A DNA stretch of 49,344 nucleotides from Bradyrhizobium sp. WSM1743 (GTDB taxonomy: Bacteria; Pseudomonadota; Alphaproteobacteria; Rhizobiales; Xanthobacteraceae). Under the pieces are notes generated by a model. That model was given only the letters and a program-made list of their open reading frames with translations. It did not search any database and was not told where the DNA came from. A program made the position numbers and the translations under genes. Shown in pieces: positions 33,588-42,691 of this stretch (positions are counted from its first letter, which is position 1; the number at the start of each line of letters is the position of its first letter). Location: positions 492-49,835 of the forward strand of contig NZ_AXAZ01000063.1 of the NCBI RefSeq assembly GCF_000473065.1, given 5' to 3'.

Positions 33588-34655
33588 TTACGTTCCCTTC
33601 CGGCCCTCGTTCTTGAGCTCCTTCTTGAGCTTCTTCCTGGGCTTGCTTTTGCCGTTGCCGGATGTTGGCTCCGGCTTGTCCGCAGCGAGCGCCTGCGCGG
33701 TCACCTCATCGATGATGAGGCCATGCAGGAGGCCGCTGCGCAGCACCGCGCGCAACGCCGTGACCTTGGCCAATCCGCCGCCAAGGGCGACGATGCGATG
33801 CTTCCGTAAGTCGGCCGCCTCCATCGAGGTGGCGCGCGCCGAGAGATCGATGTCCAGCATTTCACCATCGACATTGAAGAAATGTCCGAGCAGGTCGGCG
33901 CAGGCACCCGCGCGCTTCAGCTCGACGACTTCGTCCGGCCGGATCATGCCGCTCGAGACCAAAAACCCTTCGGCGTGGATCTGGCCGATGCCGACGAACA
34001 GGAGCGAGGCCCGCCGGGCCAGCGCGAAAACGTCGGCGATGCCGTATTGCTTCATCAAGACCGCGCGGTCGGCCACCGAATTGGCGAACACCGGCACCGG
34101 CAGAAGATAGGCCTCTGCCCCAGTCCGCTCGGCCAGGCGATGAATGACGTCGAACGGATTGGCAGCGAATTTCCGGGTCAACCCGCCGAGCAGGGACACG
34201 AATTGCACGTCCCGTGCCGGCGTCTGAGGCAACTGCTCGACCATGGCGGCAAGCGTGCGGCCGTGCCCCACGCCGATGATCTTGTGTTCACCGCGCTCGA
34301 GAATCTGCCTCAGGAAACTTGCACCTTCCAGCGCCAACGCTTTCAGCGGCAGATCGCCCTCGCCGAGATCGGGCGCCACGCGACAAAAGCTGAGCCCGTA
34401 ACGATCGGCCAGCGTGTTTTCCAGCGCCACACATTCGGCGACCGGTCCCTCCACAAAGACGCGAATCATGCCCTCGCGGCTGGCGCGTGCGATCAGCCGA
34501 TGCGCCTTGGTGCTTTGGATGTTGAGACGGTCCGCGACCTCGGACTGCGTCAGTCCGGCGGCGAAATACAGCCATGCCGCCCGCGTGGCGAGCGACGCTT
34601 CACCATCAACCACCGGCACTCTGTCGGATTGTGTCGCCACGGCGGAAAAGCCCAC
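33588..34655 (-). CDS. SorC-family sugar-binding transcriptional regulator (EryD-like)
   Basis: A 355-residue cytoplasmic regulator. The N-terminal helix-turn-helix is YFAAGLTQSEVADRLNIQ plus STKAHRLIARA. The effector domain has the SorC features GVGHGRTLAAMVEQLP, FVSLLGGLTRKF, GIGQIHAEGFLVSSG and VALGGGLAKVTAL. The C-terminus is a basic tail (KSKPRKKLKKELKNEGRKGT). It heads the polyol operon and is divergent from the FGGY kinase gene at 34762; the 106-base spacer contains a candidate operator. It probably represses or activates both units in response to a phosphorylated polyol, as EryD does (family knowledge). Confidence 0.87.
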   Translation of the reverse strand: MGFSAVATQSDRVPVVDGEASLATRAAWLYFAAGLTQSEVADRLNIQSTKAHRLIARASREGMIRVFVEGPVAECVALENTLADRYGLSFCRVAPDLGEGDLPLKALALEGASFLRQILERGEHKIIGVGHGRTLAAMVEQLPQTPARDVQFVSLLGGLTRKFAANPFDVIHRLAERTGAEAYLLPVPVFANSVADRAVLMKQYGIADVFALARRASLLFVGIGQIHAEGFLVSSGMIRPDEVVELKRAGACADLLGHFFNVDGEMLDIDLSARATSMEAADLRKHRIVALGGGLAKVTALRAVLRSGLLHGLIIDEVTAQALAADKPEPTSGNGKSKPRKKLKKELKNEGRKGT

Positions 34656-34674
34656 TTGAAAATTTCTTCATACC

Positions 34675-34690
34675 TTGCAAAAAATTGCAA
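34675..34690. promoter_or_regulatory. Candidate SorC-type operator in the divergent promoter
   Basis: TTGCAAAAAATTGCAA: two self-complementary TTGCAA boxes separated by four A, 20 bases before the regulator start and 72 before the divergent kinase. A weaker TGCAACGCAA follows about 35 bases on. A regulator binding here could control both directions. Confidence 0.45.
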
Positions 34691-34761
34691 ACACCGATCG
34701 GGACGTCAATCCCCCAAACGTGCTGCAACGCAATGTCGAGATCAGCCCGGAGTGACGTTGA

Positions 34762-36045
34762 ATGGCAGGTCTGTTTCTCGGTATCGATGTCGGAACCGGC
34801 GGCGTCCGCGCCTGCGCCGTCGATGCACGCGGCGCCATTGAGGCGATGACATCCAGCAGCCTGTCCTCGCCGCGACAGGAGGGCGACGCGATCGACCAGG
34901 ATCCGGAACTCTGGTGGCAGGCAACAATTTCTGTGATCTCGAAACTCGGCCGACGCGATGTCGACCTCGGACGCGTCGAACGAATTTGCGTGGATGGCAC
35001 GTCAGGCACCCTTCTGCTGGTGGATGCAAGCGGCCGCCCCTGCACGCCGGGCCTGATGTACAACGACACGCGCGCGGCGAAGGAAGCAGCTCGCATTGCT
35101 GTGATTGCGCCGGCGGAGAGTGGCGCACACGGCGCCAGCAGCGCGCTGGCAAAACTTCTTCATCTGCTGAGCCGTGGCGAAGCAACCGGAGTGCGCTTCG
35201 CCGTTCATCAGGCCGACTGGATTGCCGGTCGACTTGCCGGATCCCACGGTATCAGTGACGAAAACAATGCGCTGAAGCTCGGCTACGATCCTGTCACGCG
35301 TGCCTGGCCGGCATGGCTTGGTCAGCTCGGCGTGAGCAACGAAATCCTGCCGAGAGTGCTGGTGCCCGGGACGCCCTTCGCCACGATCGATCCGGCGATC
35401 GCGTCCATGCTTAGCATTTCGTCAGCAGCCCGCATCGGAGCCGGCACCACCGATGGCGTTGCCGCCTTCGTCGCCACACGCGCTGACACACCTGGCGATG
35501 CCGTAACCTCCCTTGGCACGACGCTCGTCGTCAAGCTGCTTGCGACGCAACCAATCTTTGCCCCGGGTCAGGGCGTCTATTCGCACCGCCTCGGTGAACG
35601 TTGGCTCGCCGGGGGTGCCTCCAACTCAGGCGGCGGAGCGTTGCTGACGCATTTCACCGGGGAAGACATGGAGCGGCTCACGCCGCTCCTGAGGCCAGAG
35701 GAACCGACAGGTCTCGACTATTATCCTCTGCCAAAGCCCGGAGAGCGTTTCCCGCTTGCCGATCCGCAGCTGGCCTCACGGACCACGCCCCGCCCGGACG
35801 AAGAGCACCTCTTCTTCCAGGCCCTGCTCGAGGGCATCGCCTCGGTCGAGGCGCTCGCGTACCAACAACTGGCCCGGCTCGGAGCGCCGCCGCTCCGCCG
35901 CATCATCAGCATCGGCGGTGGCGCGAAGAACGATGCATGGACCGAGATCCGGCATCGCCGTCTCGGCGTTCCCGTGGTCACCGCCGAGCAAAACGAGGCT
36001 AGCTATGGCGCAGCGCTGCTTGCCTTACAGGGCAGCCCGTCATGA
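34762..36045 (+). CDS. FGGY-family carbohydrate kinase
   Basis: A 427-residue sugar kinase with the phosphate motif LGIDVGTGGVRACAVDARG, the substrate block VDGTSGTLLLVDASGRP, GLMYNDTRA, AVHQADWIAGRLAG, GAGTTDGVAAFVAT and the ATP-binding SIGGGAKNDAW. It is shorter than the usual 480-520, mainly in the C-terminal half. The pattern is closer to xylulose/ribulose-type kinases than to the EryA-like enzyme encoded on the other strand. GGAG precedes the ATG by 9 bases. The stop overlaps the start of the HAD gene (ATGA). Confidence 0.82.
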   Translation: MAGLFLGIDVGTGGVRACAVDARGAIEAMTSSSLSSPRQEGDAIDQDPELWWQATISVISKLGRRDVDLGRVERICVDGTSGTLLLVDASGRPCTPGLMYNDTRAAKEAARIAVIAPAESGAHGASSALAKLLHLLSRGEATGVRFAVHQADWIAGRLAGSHGISDENNALKLGYDPVTRAWPAWLGQLGVSNEILPRVLVPGTPFATIDPAIASMLSISSAARIGAGTTDGVAAFVATRADTPGDAVTSLGTTLVVKLLATQPIFAPGQGVYSHRLGERWLAGGASNSGGGALLTHFTGEDMERLTPLLRPEEPTGLDYYPLPKPGERFPLADPQLASRTTPRPDEEHLFFQALLEGIASVEALAYQQLARLGAPPLRRIISIGGGAKNDAWTEIRHRRLGVPVVTAEQNEASYGAALLALQGSPS

Positions 36046-36911
36046 GGAGCGGCACCATCCAGATCAAAGCGCTGAGCGCGATTGCCGATCGGTTTGATCA
36101 TGTGCTGCTCGACCAATGGGGCACGCTACACGAGGGCGGAGCCGTCTTTCCGGCGGCACGGAACTGCGTGCAGAGGCTCAGAGACGCCGGAAAGCGCGTG
36201 CTGGTGCTCTCCAATTCCGGCAAGCGTGCGCGCAACAATGAAGAGCGGCTGGAAGCACTCGGCCTGCCGCCGGCCGCTTATGACGGCATTCTGACTTCGG
36301 GTGAGGTGACCTGGAACAGTCTGCATGCGCGTGCACGCGAGCCGTTCGTCAATCTCGGCCGAACCTGTCTGCTCATCACGCGCGGCGGCGATTATTCCAT
36401 CGTTGATGGACTCGATCTCACGATGGTAGCCGACGTTCAGGAGGCTGATTTCATCCTGCTGGGAGGCCTCGACGATGCTGTCGCCGAGCCAGAACACTGG
36501 CGCGACGGCCTGATCTCGGCCGCGGCGCGCCGGCTGCCGATGCTCTGCGCCAATCCTGACCTGACCATGTTCAGCGCAAAGCGCTTGATTCCGGCGCCGG
36601 GTGCGCTGGCAAAATTCTATGAGACGCTTGGCGGCCACGTGATTTATGTCGGCAAACCGCACGCGCCGATCTTTGATGCGGCGCTGGAACGGTTGGGTCA
36701 CCCCGATCCAAGGCGCGTTCTGATGGTCGGCGATTCCCTCGATCACGACATCGCCGGCGCGAGGGCCGCTGCAATGCTGACGCTGCTCCTCACCTCAGGG
36801 GTGCACAGGGAGACGCTGGCCTGGGCGCCCGATCCGCCAACACCGGTCCGCACACTCGCCAAATCGCAGAACCGCGTGCCGAACTGGGTGATGAGCCACT
36901 TAGCCTGGTGA
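36042..36911 (+). CDS. HAD-superfamily IIA hydrolase (TIGR01459-like)
   Basis: A 289-residue cytoplasmic protein. Motif I is LLDQWGTLHEGG, with the nucleophile Asp24 and Trp26 where most HAD phosphatases have a second Asp; this DxW form is typical of the subfamily. Motif II is VLVLSNSGKR, the cap region follows at about 90-190, and motif IV is MVGDSLDHDIAGARAA. It may dephosphorylate a sugar phosphate intermediate of the adjacent kinase/aldolase pathway or a by-product. Coupled by a 4-base overlap to the kinase. Confidence 0.8.
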   Translation: MRSGTIQIKALSAIADRFDHVLLDQWGTLHEGGAVFPAARNCVQRLRDAGKRVLVLSNSGKRARNNEERLEALGLPPAAYDGILTSGEVTWNSLHARAREPFVNLGRTCLLITRGGDYSIVDGLDLTMVADVQEADFILLGGLDDAVAEPEHWRDGLISAAARRLPMLCANPDLTMFSAKRLIPAPGALAKFYETLGGHVIYVGKPHAPIFDAALERLGHPDPRRVLMVGDSLDHDIAGARAAAMLTLLLTSGVHRETLAWAPDPPTPVRTLAKSQNRVPNWVMSHLAW

Positions 36912-36921
36912 GACAATCGCG

Positions 36922-37950
36922 ATGCAAGCCCCTGCCCAGCTCCAAGATCTTCGTCGCATGTCGGCCCGCGTCGGCAGCAACATGCTGCTTGTGCAGGGTG
37001 CCGGCGGCAATTCATCGATCAAGCACGGGGACGTGCTCTGGGTGAAGGCGTCCGGTACCTGGCTTTCGGACGCGGAGGCCAAGGACATTTTCGTGCCGGT
37101 CTGCCTTTCAGCCGCACGAGAAGCACTGGCGCAAGGTGATGAGGGGGTGCCGCTTGCGCCGCATGCCACGACAACATTGCGCGCCTCGATCGAGACATCA
37201 CTCCACGCACTGATACCGCATTCGGTTGTCCTGCATGTCCACTCGGTCAACACGATCGCATGGGCGGTACGAACCGACGCGCGCGATGAGCTTGCCGAGC
37301 GAATGGACGGACTGGCTTGGCATCGCCTCGACTATTTTCATCCCGGACTTCCGCTGGCGCACGCCTTGAGCGACGTCATCGCGCAGAACCCGATCGATGT
37401 CCTGATACTCGGCAATCACGGTCTCGTGGTTGGCGCAGCAGACTGCGACGAGGCGGAAGCTCTGGTCCATGAGGTTGAAAAGCGCCTCTCGCTAGCCCCT
37501 CGCCGTCCCTCAGCGGTGGATGATCAAGCGCTTCGCAGCATATGCTCAGGCACGGACTATCGCCTGCCGGCCGATCCTCTCTGCCACAGCATCGCCACCG
37601 ACCGCTTCAGCCGTGCGATTGCGACAAGCGGCTCGCTGTACCCGGACCACGTCGTTTTTTTAGGACCGGGTCTACCAATATTGGCGGAAGGCCAGGATCT
37701 GACTGCCATGACAATGCATGCCAGCGCCGTTGGACTGAGCTCGCCCGTTTCCACGCTGATTCCAGGCATTGGCGCCGTCATTCGGGCGGACGCCAGTCCC
37801 GGGGCCGAGGCCATGTTGACCTGTCTCGCGCTTGTGACGGGCCGCCTGCCTCTCAGTGCCGAGATCAGCTACCTCTCGGTCGAGAACGAGCAAGCCCTTT
37901 TGAATTGGGACGCCGAACGCTACCGGCGGCAATTGACCGCCGATCGCTGA
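36922..37950 (+). CDS. Class II aldolase/adducin-family protein (RhaD-like)
   Basis: A 342-residue protein with the class II aldolase fold: GSNMLLVQGAGGNSSIK (phosphate site), VKASGTWLSDAEAKDIFVPV, metal ligands in VVLHVHSVNTIAWAV, and LILGNHGLVVGA with the third His. The form resembles the aldolase half of RhaD-type bifunctional enzymes (rhamnulose-1-phosphate aldolase/dehydrogenase) without the dehydrogenase part. The last 130 residues have the additional conserved region of that group (PDHVVFLGPGLPILAEGQDL). Third gene of the plus-strand kinase-HAD-aldolase operon, 10 bases after the HAD gene. Confidence 0.82.
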   Translation: MQAPAQLQDLRRMSARVGSNMLLVQGAGGNSSIKHGDVLWVKASGTWLSDAEAKDIFVPVCLSAAREALAQGDEGVPLAPHATTTLRASIETSLHALIPHSVVLHVHSVNTIAWAVRTDARDELAERMDGLAWHRLDYFHPGLPLAHALSDVIAQNPIDVLILGNHGLVVGAADCDEAEALVHEVEKRLSLAPRRPSAVDDQALRSICSGTDYRLPADPLCHSIATDRFSRAIATSGSLYPDHVVFLGPGLPILAEGQDLTAMTMHASAVGLSSPVSTLIPGIGAVIRADASPGAEAMLTCLALVTGRLPLSAEISYLSVENEQALLNWDAERYRRQLTADR

Positions 37951-38056
37951 CGACGCTCCGAGCTTGGCATTTGCCAACGTCGGTATAGACGACGGTGCCG
38001 CGACGTCGGATAGTCCAAATCAATGAAGATGCCATGATTGCGTTAAAGGAGGATGC

Positions 38057-38509
38057 ATGCTGAAATCGATCGACCCTCTTCTCAATGCAAATGTACTCTA
38101 TGCCCTGCGGTCGATGGGGCACGGCGACGATCTCGTCCTCTGCGACACCAATTTCCCCGCCGACTCCGTCGCCCGCCAGACCGTCCTGGGTCGGCTGTTG
38201 CGCATCGACAATGTCAGCGCCGGACGCGCCGCGCGCGCGATCCTGTCGGTGCTGCCGCTCGACAGTTTTGTCGACAAGCCGGCGTCCCGCATGGAGATCG
38301 TCGGCCAGCCCGGCGAAATCCCCGAAGTGCAGCGCGAAGTGCAGGCCGCGATCGATGCAGCGGAAGGACGCTCGTTTCCTATGGAATCGGTCGAGCGATT
38401 TGCCTTCTATGAACTCGCCAAGAAATCGTATTGCGTGATCCAGACCGGCGAACGGCGCTTCTACGGTTGCTTCATCTTCAAGAAGGGCGTCATTCCGCCC
38501 GACGCCTGA
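38057..38509 (+). CDS. RbsD/FucU-family sugar mutarotase
   Basis: A 150-residue cytoplasmic enzyme of the RbsD/FucU family, interconverting ring anomers of a monosaccharide. The N-terminus LKSIDPLLNANVLYALRSMG, then HGDDLVLCDTNFPADSVA, matches the active-site His and Asp region of FucU, and the C-terminal YCVIQTGERRFYGCFIFKKG closes the family domain. A near-perfect ribosome site, AAAGGAGG, lies four bases before the ATG. It lies about 100 bases after the aldolase gene, suggesting that the module handles a free reducing sugar. Confidence 0.87.
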   Translation: MLKSIDPLLNANVLYALRSMGHGDDLVLCDTNFPADSVARQTVLGRLLRIDNVSAGRAARAILSVLPLDSFVDKPASRMEIVGQPGEIPEVQREVQAAIDAAEGRSFPMESVERFAFYELAKKSYCVIQTGERRFYGCFIFKKGVIPPDA

Positions 38510-38852
38510 TCGAGCTCTGGCGATGCACGATACGTCCGGCATAAATGACGCCGGCGCCGTCGGGAACCAACCCGTTCGCGCTCGCCGCGAACGCCGTCGA
38601 CGCTGCATGTCGTCTCGGCTGATCGTCCATCCTGCGGCGCGGATTATCGACGGCTGTCATCGTCGTTCACGTCGACATCGTACATAGCTTCAGGCTCGCT
38701 TGCTTTCGTTGACTTTGGAGTACGCCGTTGCATACTCGACGCGGCCTCTGTGGCCCGATCACGACGACACCGAAGTCCGCGAGCGCGACGGCCTCGATGT
38801 GCTCCGGCGATTCAGACTTCACATCAAGAAAGTCAAAAGGGAGGGTACCGCG

Positions 38853-40511
38853 GTGAAACAGCAGGATCATGATCGGCATTCCGCAATGCAGCCGAACCGG
38901 CGTACTGTGCTGAAAGGTGCGGCTAGCGCCGCAGCGTTGGGCACGAGCGGCGCGCTCGGCACGTTCTCGGAGCTTGCGCTTGCGCAAGCCAATCTGCGCG
39001 CGCAGATCACCCAAATTCCGGGCGTCGGCAAGGGCGCGCCGACGGACGCCGACTGGCAGAAAGTCGGCGAGCTCTGCCTCGGCCCGACCAAGGCGAGCAT
39101 CAAGGAAGGCGAGTTCAAGGGCGTCGAACTCTCCTTCATGGGGCTCAACAATCAGAACCTGCACAACCTCCTCTTCCGCGGCTTTCTCAAGCCATGGGAG
39201 GCCTATACGGGTGCAAAAATCTCCTGGATCGATCTCGCGCAGGCGGACTACAACCCGCGCTTGCAGCAGGCGATTGCGACCGGCACTGTCGACTTCGACA
39301 TCCTGGAGATGGGCGCGCCCTTCGAAGGCGACGTCTGCGGCAAGGGGCTGGCGTCGGAGATGCCGGACTGGGTCAAGAAGCAGATCGATGTTGACGACTA
39401 TGTCGATTACCTGAAGCCGCCGGTCGGAACCTGGAACGGCAAGACTTATCGCGTCACCATCGACGGCGACTGCCACAACTTCAACTACCGGACCGACGTC
39501 TTTTCCGACGCAGCCCTCGCCAAGGCCTGGAAAGACGCGGGCAACTCGACCGAATGGGGCGTTCCGAAGACCTGGCAGCAGGTGCAGGCGGTGACGAAAT
39601 TCCTCAGGGGCAAGAAGATCAAGAACCAGAACGCGTTCGGCTATCTCGACGCGCCAAAGCCTTGGGGCGGGTTCGGCTTCTATTTCCTCGGCAGCCGCGC
39701 GTCGGCCTATGCCAAGCATCCCGACGACAAGGCCTGGCTGTTCGACATCGACACGATGAAGCCGCGCATCAACAATCCAGCCTGGGTCCGCGCCATCCAG
39801 GACGTGATCGACGCACTGCCGTTCGAACCCGCCGACCAGCTCAACGCCGATCCGAACACGACCGGCTTCCAGCAATTCCTGGCCGGCATCGGCTCGATGA
39901 TCCCCTGGTGGGGCGACATCGGCCAGGTGGCGAAGGCGAGCGACACCTCCGTGGTCGGCGACATCGTCGGCTTCGACATCCTGCCAGGCTCAGACGATGT
40001 CTACAACTCCAAGACCGGGCAATGGGACAAGCTCGCAAGCGGCCCGAACCATGCGCCAAATTGCGCCTATCTCGGCTGGGGCGTTTACGTCATGGCGCGA
40101 GTCAATGGCGACGAGAAGAAGCACAAGGCGGCGTGGAGCGCGGCCGCACATCTTGGCGGCAAGGACCTGTCGCTCTGGATGGTGATGTATCCTTCAGGCT
40201 TCCAGGCCCACCGCACCAGCCACTTCCAGTACGACGAATGGGTCTCGGCGGGCTACGACCGCAAATACATCACCTCCTACCTGAACTCGCAACTCGCCTC
40301 CTACAATCATCCGAACCGCGCCGTGGAGCCGCGCATCCCCGGCATCTTCCAGTACTACAGCATCGCGGAAGACGAGCTCACCAAAATCTTCGCCGGCAAG
40401 GTTGACGCGCAGACAGGCGCGAACAACATCGCCGCCGCTTGGGAGAAACTGACCGACCAGATCGGCCGCGAGCGGCAGATCGGGCTCTACAAGGCCTCTC
40501 TCGGCGTGTAG
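38853..40511 (+). CDS. Tat-exported ABC substrate-binding protein (GlpV-like)
   Basis: A 552-residue periplasmic binding protein. The start is the GTG at 38853: GGGAGG lies 7-8 bases upstream and it leads directly into the twin-arginine signal QPNRRTVLKGAASAAALG with cleavage near ALA-QANL; an ATG at 38886 is an alternative. Family blocks include GVELSFMGLNNQNLHNLLFR, SWIDLAQADYNPRLQQAIAT, TYRVTIDGDCHNFNYRTDVF and GSMIPWWGDIGQVAKA. Size and pattern resemble the long binding proteins of rhizobial glycerol/polyol (GlpV-type) systems. Two permeases follow, but no ATPase gene is present. Confidence 0.86.
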   Translation: MKQQDHDRHSAMQPNRRTVLKGAASAAALGTSGALGTFSELALAQANLRAQITQIPGVGKGAPTDADWQKVGELCLGPTKASIKEGEFKGVELSFMGLNNQNLHNLLFRGFLKPWEAYTGAKISWIDLAQADYNPRLQQAIATGTVDFDILEMGAPFEGDVCGKGLASEMPDWVKKQIDVDDYVDYLKPPVGTWNGKTYRVTIDGDCHNFNYRTDVFSDAALAKAWKDAGNSTEWGVPKTWQQVQAVTKFLRGKKIKNQNAFGYLDAPKPWGGFGFYFLGSRASAYAKHPDDKAWLFDIDTMKPRINNPAWVRAIQDVIDALPFEPADQLNADPNTTGFQQFLAGIGSMIPWWGDIGQVAKASDTSVVGDIVGFDILPGSDDVYNSKTGQWDKLASGPNHAPNCAYLGWGVYVMARVNGDEKKHKAAWSAAAHLGGKDLSLWMVMYPSGFQAHRTSHFQYDEWVSAGYDRKYITSYLNSQLASYNHPNRAVEPRIPGIFQYYSIAEDELTKIFAGKVDAQTGANNIAAAWEKLTDQIGRERQIGLYKASLGV

Positions 40512-40537
40512 CGAGCACCTGCGCGAAGCCATCCACC

Positions 40538-40566
40538 CTCGGCTGGCGCCTCCGGCGCCAGCCGAG
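40538..40566 (+). promoter_or_regulatory. Perfect 13-bp stem-loop after the binding-protein gene
   Basis: CTCGGCTGGCGCC and GGCGCCAGCCGAG are perfect reverse complements around a TCC loop, 26 bases after the binding-protein stop and before the permease gene. It lacks a T-run and is probably an attenuator or mRNA-end protector, parallel to the element at 32048-32085 in the other transporter operon. Confidence 0.6.
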
Positions 40567-40595
40567 AACTTGCCCGGCGACAGAACCGGCACAGA

Positions 40596-41729
40596 ATGCG
40601 GCTCATCTCGATGCAGAATTTCGTACCCGTGAGCGACGACCTGCACCACCAGCCAGCGACGAAGCGCGCACCCGGCAGCAGGAAGATCGCCGGTCGCGTG
40701 CTTGTCCTGCTGGCGTCGCTCGGCTTTCTGCTTGTCCTTTTTATTCAAGTCTTGCACACGACCGGCACGATGACTGCCGGATTTTCCAATTGGCGGCCGA
40801 TCCTCATTGCCTATCTCGTCTGGGCCGTTGCATTTGGCGTCGGACAAGTTCTGACCCGTGGCGAGCGTGGCCAGCGCGCGCTGTTCCTGCTGCCGGCGGT
40901 GTTCTTCACCGTCGCCGTCGTGATCTTCCCGACGATCTTCGGGATCTATATCGCCTCGCTCGACTGGAATCTGAGCTCGATCGAAGGCCCGCGCTTCAGC
41001 GGCTTCGACAATATCAGGGTCATGCTGACCGATACCTATTACTGGAATGCGCTCGGCAACATGGTCTTTTACACCGTCGCGGTGCTCGGCGAATACGCAA
41101 TCGCGTTCGGGCTGGCGCTGCTTCTCAGCGCCGAGATCCGCGCGCGAAAATTCTTCCGTGTGGTCTTCCTGCTGCCGATGATGCTCAGCCCTGTCGCGGT
41201 GAGCTGGATGATCGGCAAGTCACTTTTGGAATATCGCTTCGGGCCTGCGGCGACGCTGGCGCGCTATCTCGGATGGGACAATCCAGCGTTCTTCGCCTCG
41301 CCGTGGATGGCACGCTTCAGCATCCAGGCGATGGATGCATGGGTGTCGATCCCCTTCATCATGATCATCCTTCTCGCAGGCCTCCAGGCGATGCCGAAGG
41401 AGGTACAGGAGGCGGCCAAGGTCGATGGTGCGAATGGCTGGCAGTCGTTCTGGCACGTCACCTTCCCGATAATGCTGCCGGTTAGCATCACCGTCCTCAT
41501 CATCCGCATCATTTTCAAGCTGAAGCTCGCGGATATCGTGATCAACGTCACCGCGGGAGGCCCGGGCGGAGCAACCGACACGGTGTCGAGCTTCATCTAC
41601 CGCGTCTACCGCGACCGCTCGAATGTCGGATACGGCACGGCGCTCGCTATGGTTTACCTGCTGATGATCATCGTGATCCTGACCGTCCTGCTGCGCCTGT
41701 CAAAGCGCTGGACGCAGAAAGTCGTCTAG
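40596..41729 (+). CDS. ABC importer permease with extra N-terminal helices
   Basis: A 377-residue inner-membrane permease of the MalF/UgpA type. The conserved core starts near residue 90 (ALFLLPAVFFTVAVVIFPTI) and the EAA-loop is KEVQEAAKVDGANGWQSFWH, VTFPIM. Before it lie about 90 additional residues with two hydrophobic stretches (VLVLLASLGFLLVLFIQVL, PILIAYLVWAVAFGVGQVL), longer than usual for the class. Start at ATG 40596, with ATG 40611 as an alternative. The gene is followed by the second permease after about 26 bases. Confidence 0.85.
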   Translation: MRLISMQNFVPVSDDLHHQPATKRAPGSRKIAGRVLVLLASLGFLLVLFIQVLHTTGTMTAGFSNWRPILIAYLVWAVAFGVGQVLTRGERGQRALFLLPAVFFTVAVVIFPTIFGIYIASLDWNLSSIEGPRFSGFDNIRVMLTDTYYWNALGNMVFYTVAVLGEYAIAFGLALLLSAEIRARKFFRVVFLLPMMLSPVAVSWMIGKSLLEYRFGPAATLARYLGWDNPAFFASPWMARFSIQAMDAWVSIPFIMIILLAGLQAMPKEVQEAAKVDGANGWQSFWHVTFPIMLPVSITVLIIRIIFKLKLADIVINVTAGGPGGATDTVSSFIYRVYRDRSNVGYGTALAMVYLLMIIVILTVLLRLSKRWTQKVV

Positions 41730-41755
41730 GGCGGGGAAGTCACTTCCAAACGGAG

Positions 41756-42691
41756 TTGCTCAACTTGGCGCGATCGACCCTGGCATCAAAGCTCATCCGG
41801 CGACATCCGGCGGCCCCCCGCGCAAAGCGGATGCTGAGCCGCATGCTGATCTACGCTGCACTCGTGTTCTGGACGTTCATCTGCCTGTTCCCAATCTACT
41901 GGACCGTCACGACGTCGTTCAAATCGGCAGTCGATGTGACGCAAGCCCACCTGGTTCCCTGGGTCGATTTTCAGCCAGACTGGAAGGGATGGCGCTCGCT
42001 CGGCCTGTCGCCAGATACCTTGTTCGGGACCTCGACGGCGCGCTCCGAATTCGTGAACCGCTTCATCAACAGCATCATCACGTCGGTCGGCGCATCCTTG
42101 CTCGCGCTGATCCTCGGATCGCTCGCGGCCTACGGCCTGAGCCGCTTCCGCTACAAATTCGCCTGGATGCGCAACGATGACATCCTGTTTTTCTTCATGT
42201 CCCAATTGATCCTGCCGCCGGTCGTTCTCGCGCTGCCGTTCCTCGTCCTCTACAAGGGGTTGGTCCTGCTCGACACGCGCCTTGGCCTTATCTTGCTCTA
42301 CACGCTGACCGTGCTGCCAATCGTCATCTGGATCATGCGCGATCAGTTCAACGCGATCCCGATCGAGCTGGACGAAGCCGCCTTCGTCGACGGCCTCTCG
42401 ACATGGGGCGCCTTCTTACGCATCATTCTGCCGCTCGCTGTTCCCGGAATGATGGCCGCATTCATCCTCTCGCTGGTGCTGTGCTGGAATGAATATTTCT
42501 TCGCGGCGCTGTTGACGAGTACGGACGCGAAGACACTCCCCGTTATGGTGGCGAGCCAGACCGGTTCGCAAGGCATCAATTGGTGGTCGATGGCGGCGCT
42601 GTCCACCGCGGCGATCGCACCGCTCGTCCTGGTCGGCATTTTCCTTGAGCGCTACATCGTCAGCGGCTTGACTACGGGAGCCGGAAAGTAG
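41756..42691 (+). CDS. ABC importer permease (MalG type)
   Basis: A 311-residue inner-membrane permease with six helices, the first LIYAALVFWTFICLFPIYW, and the EAA-loop IELDEAAFVDGLSTWGAFLR, IILPLAV. No ATG begins the open frame. TTG at 41756 abuts GGAG, TTG at 41765 has GGAG nine bases upstream and is the better start, and ATG 41831 would still keep the first helix. Last gene of the second importer; its ATPases are probably supplied by the GlpS/GlpT-like pair of the other operon or by genes elsewhere (inference). Confidence 0.84.
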   Translation: MLNLARSTLASKLIRRHPAAPRAKRMLSRMLIYAALVFWTFICLFPIYWTVTTSFKSAVDVTQAHLVPWVDFQPDWKGWRSLGLSPDTLFGTSTARSEFVNRFINSIITSVGASLLALILGSLAAYGLSRFRYKFAWMRNDDILFFFMSQLILPPVVLALPFLVLYKGLVLLDTRLGLILLYTLTVLPIVIWIMRDQFNAIPIELDEAAFVDGLSTWGAFLRIILPLAVPGMMAAFILSLVLCWNEYFFAALLTSTDAKTLPVMVASQTGSQGINWWSMAALSTAAIAPLVLVGIFLERYIVSGLTTGAGK

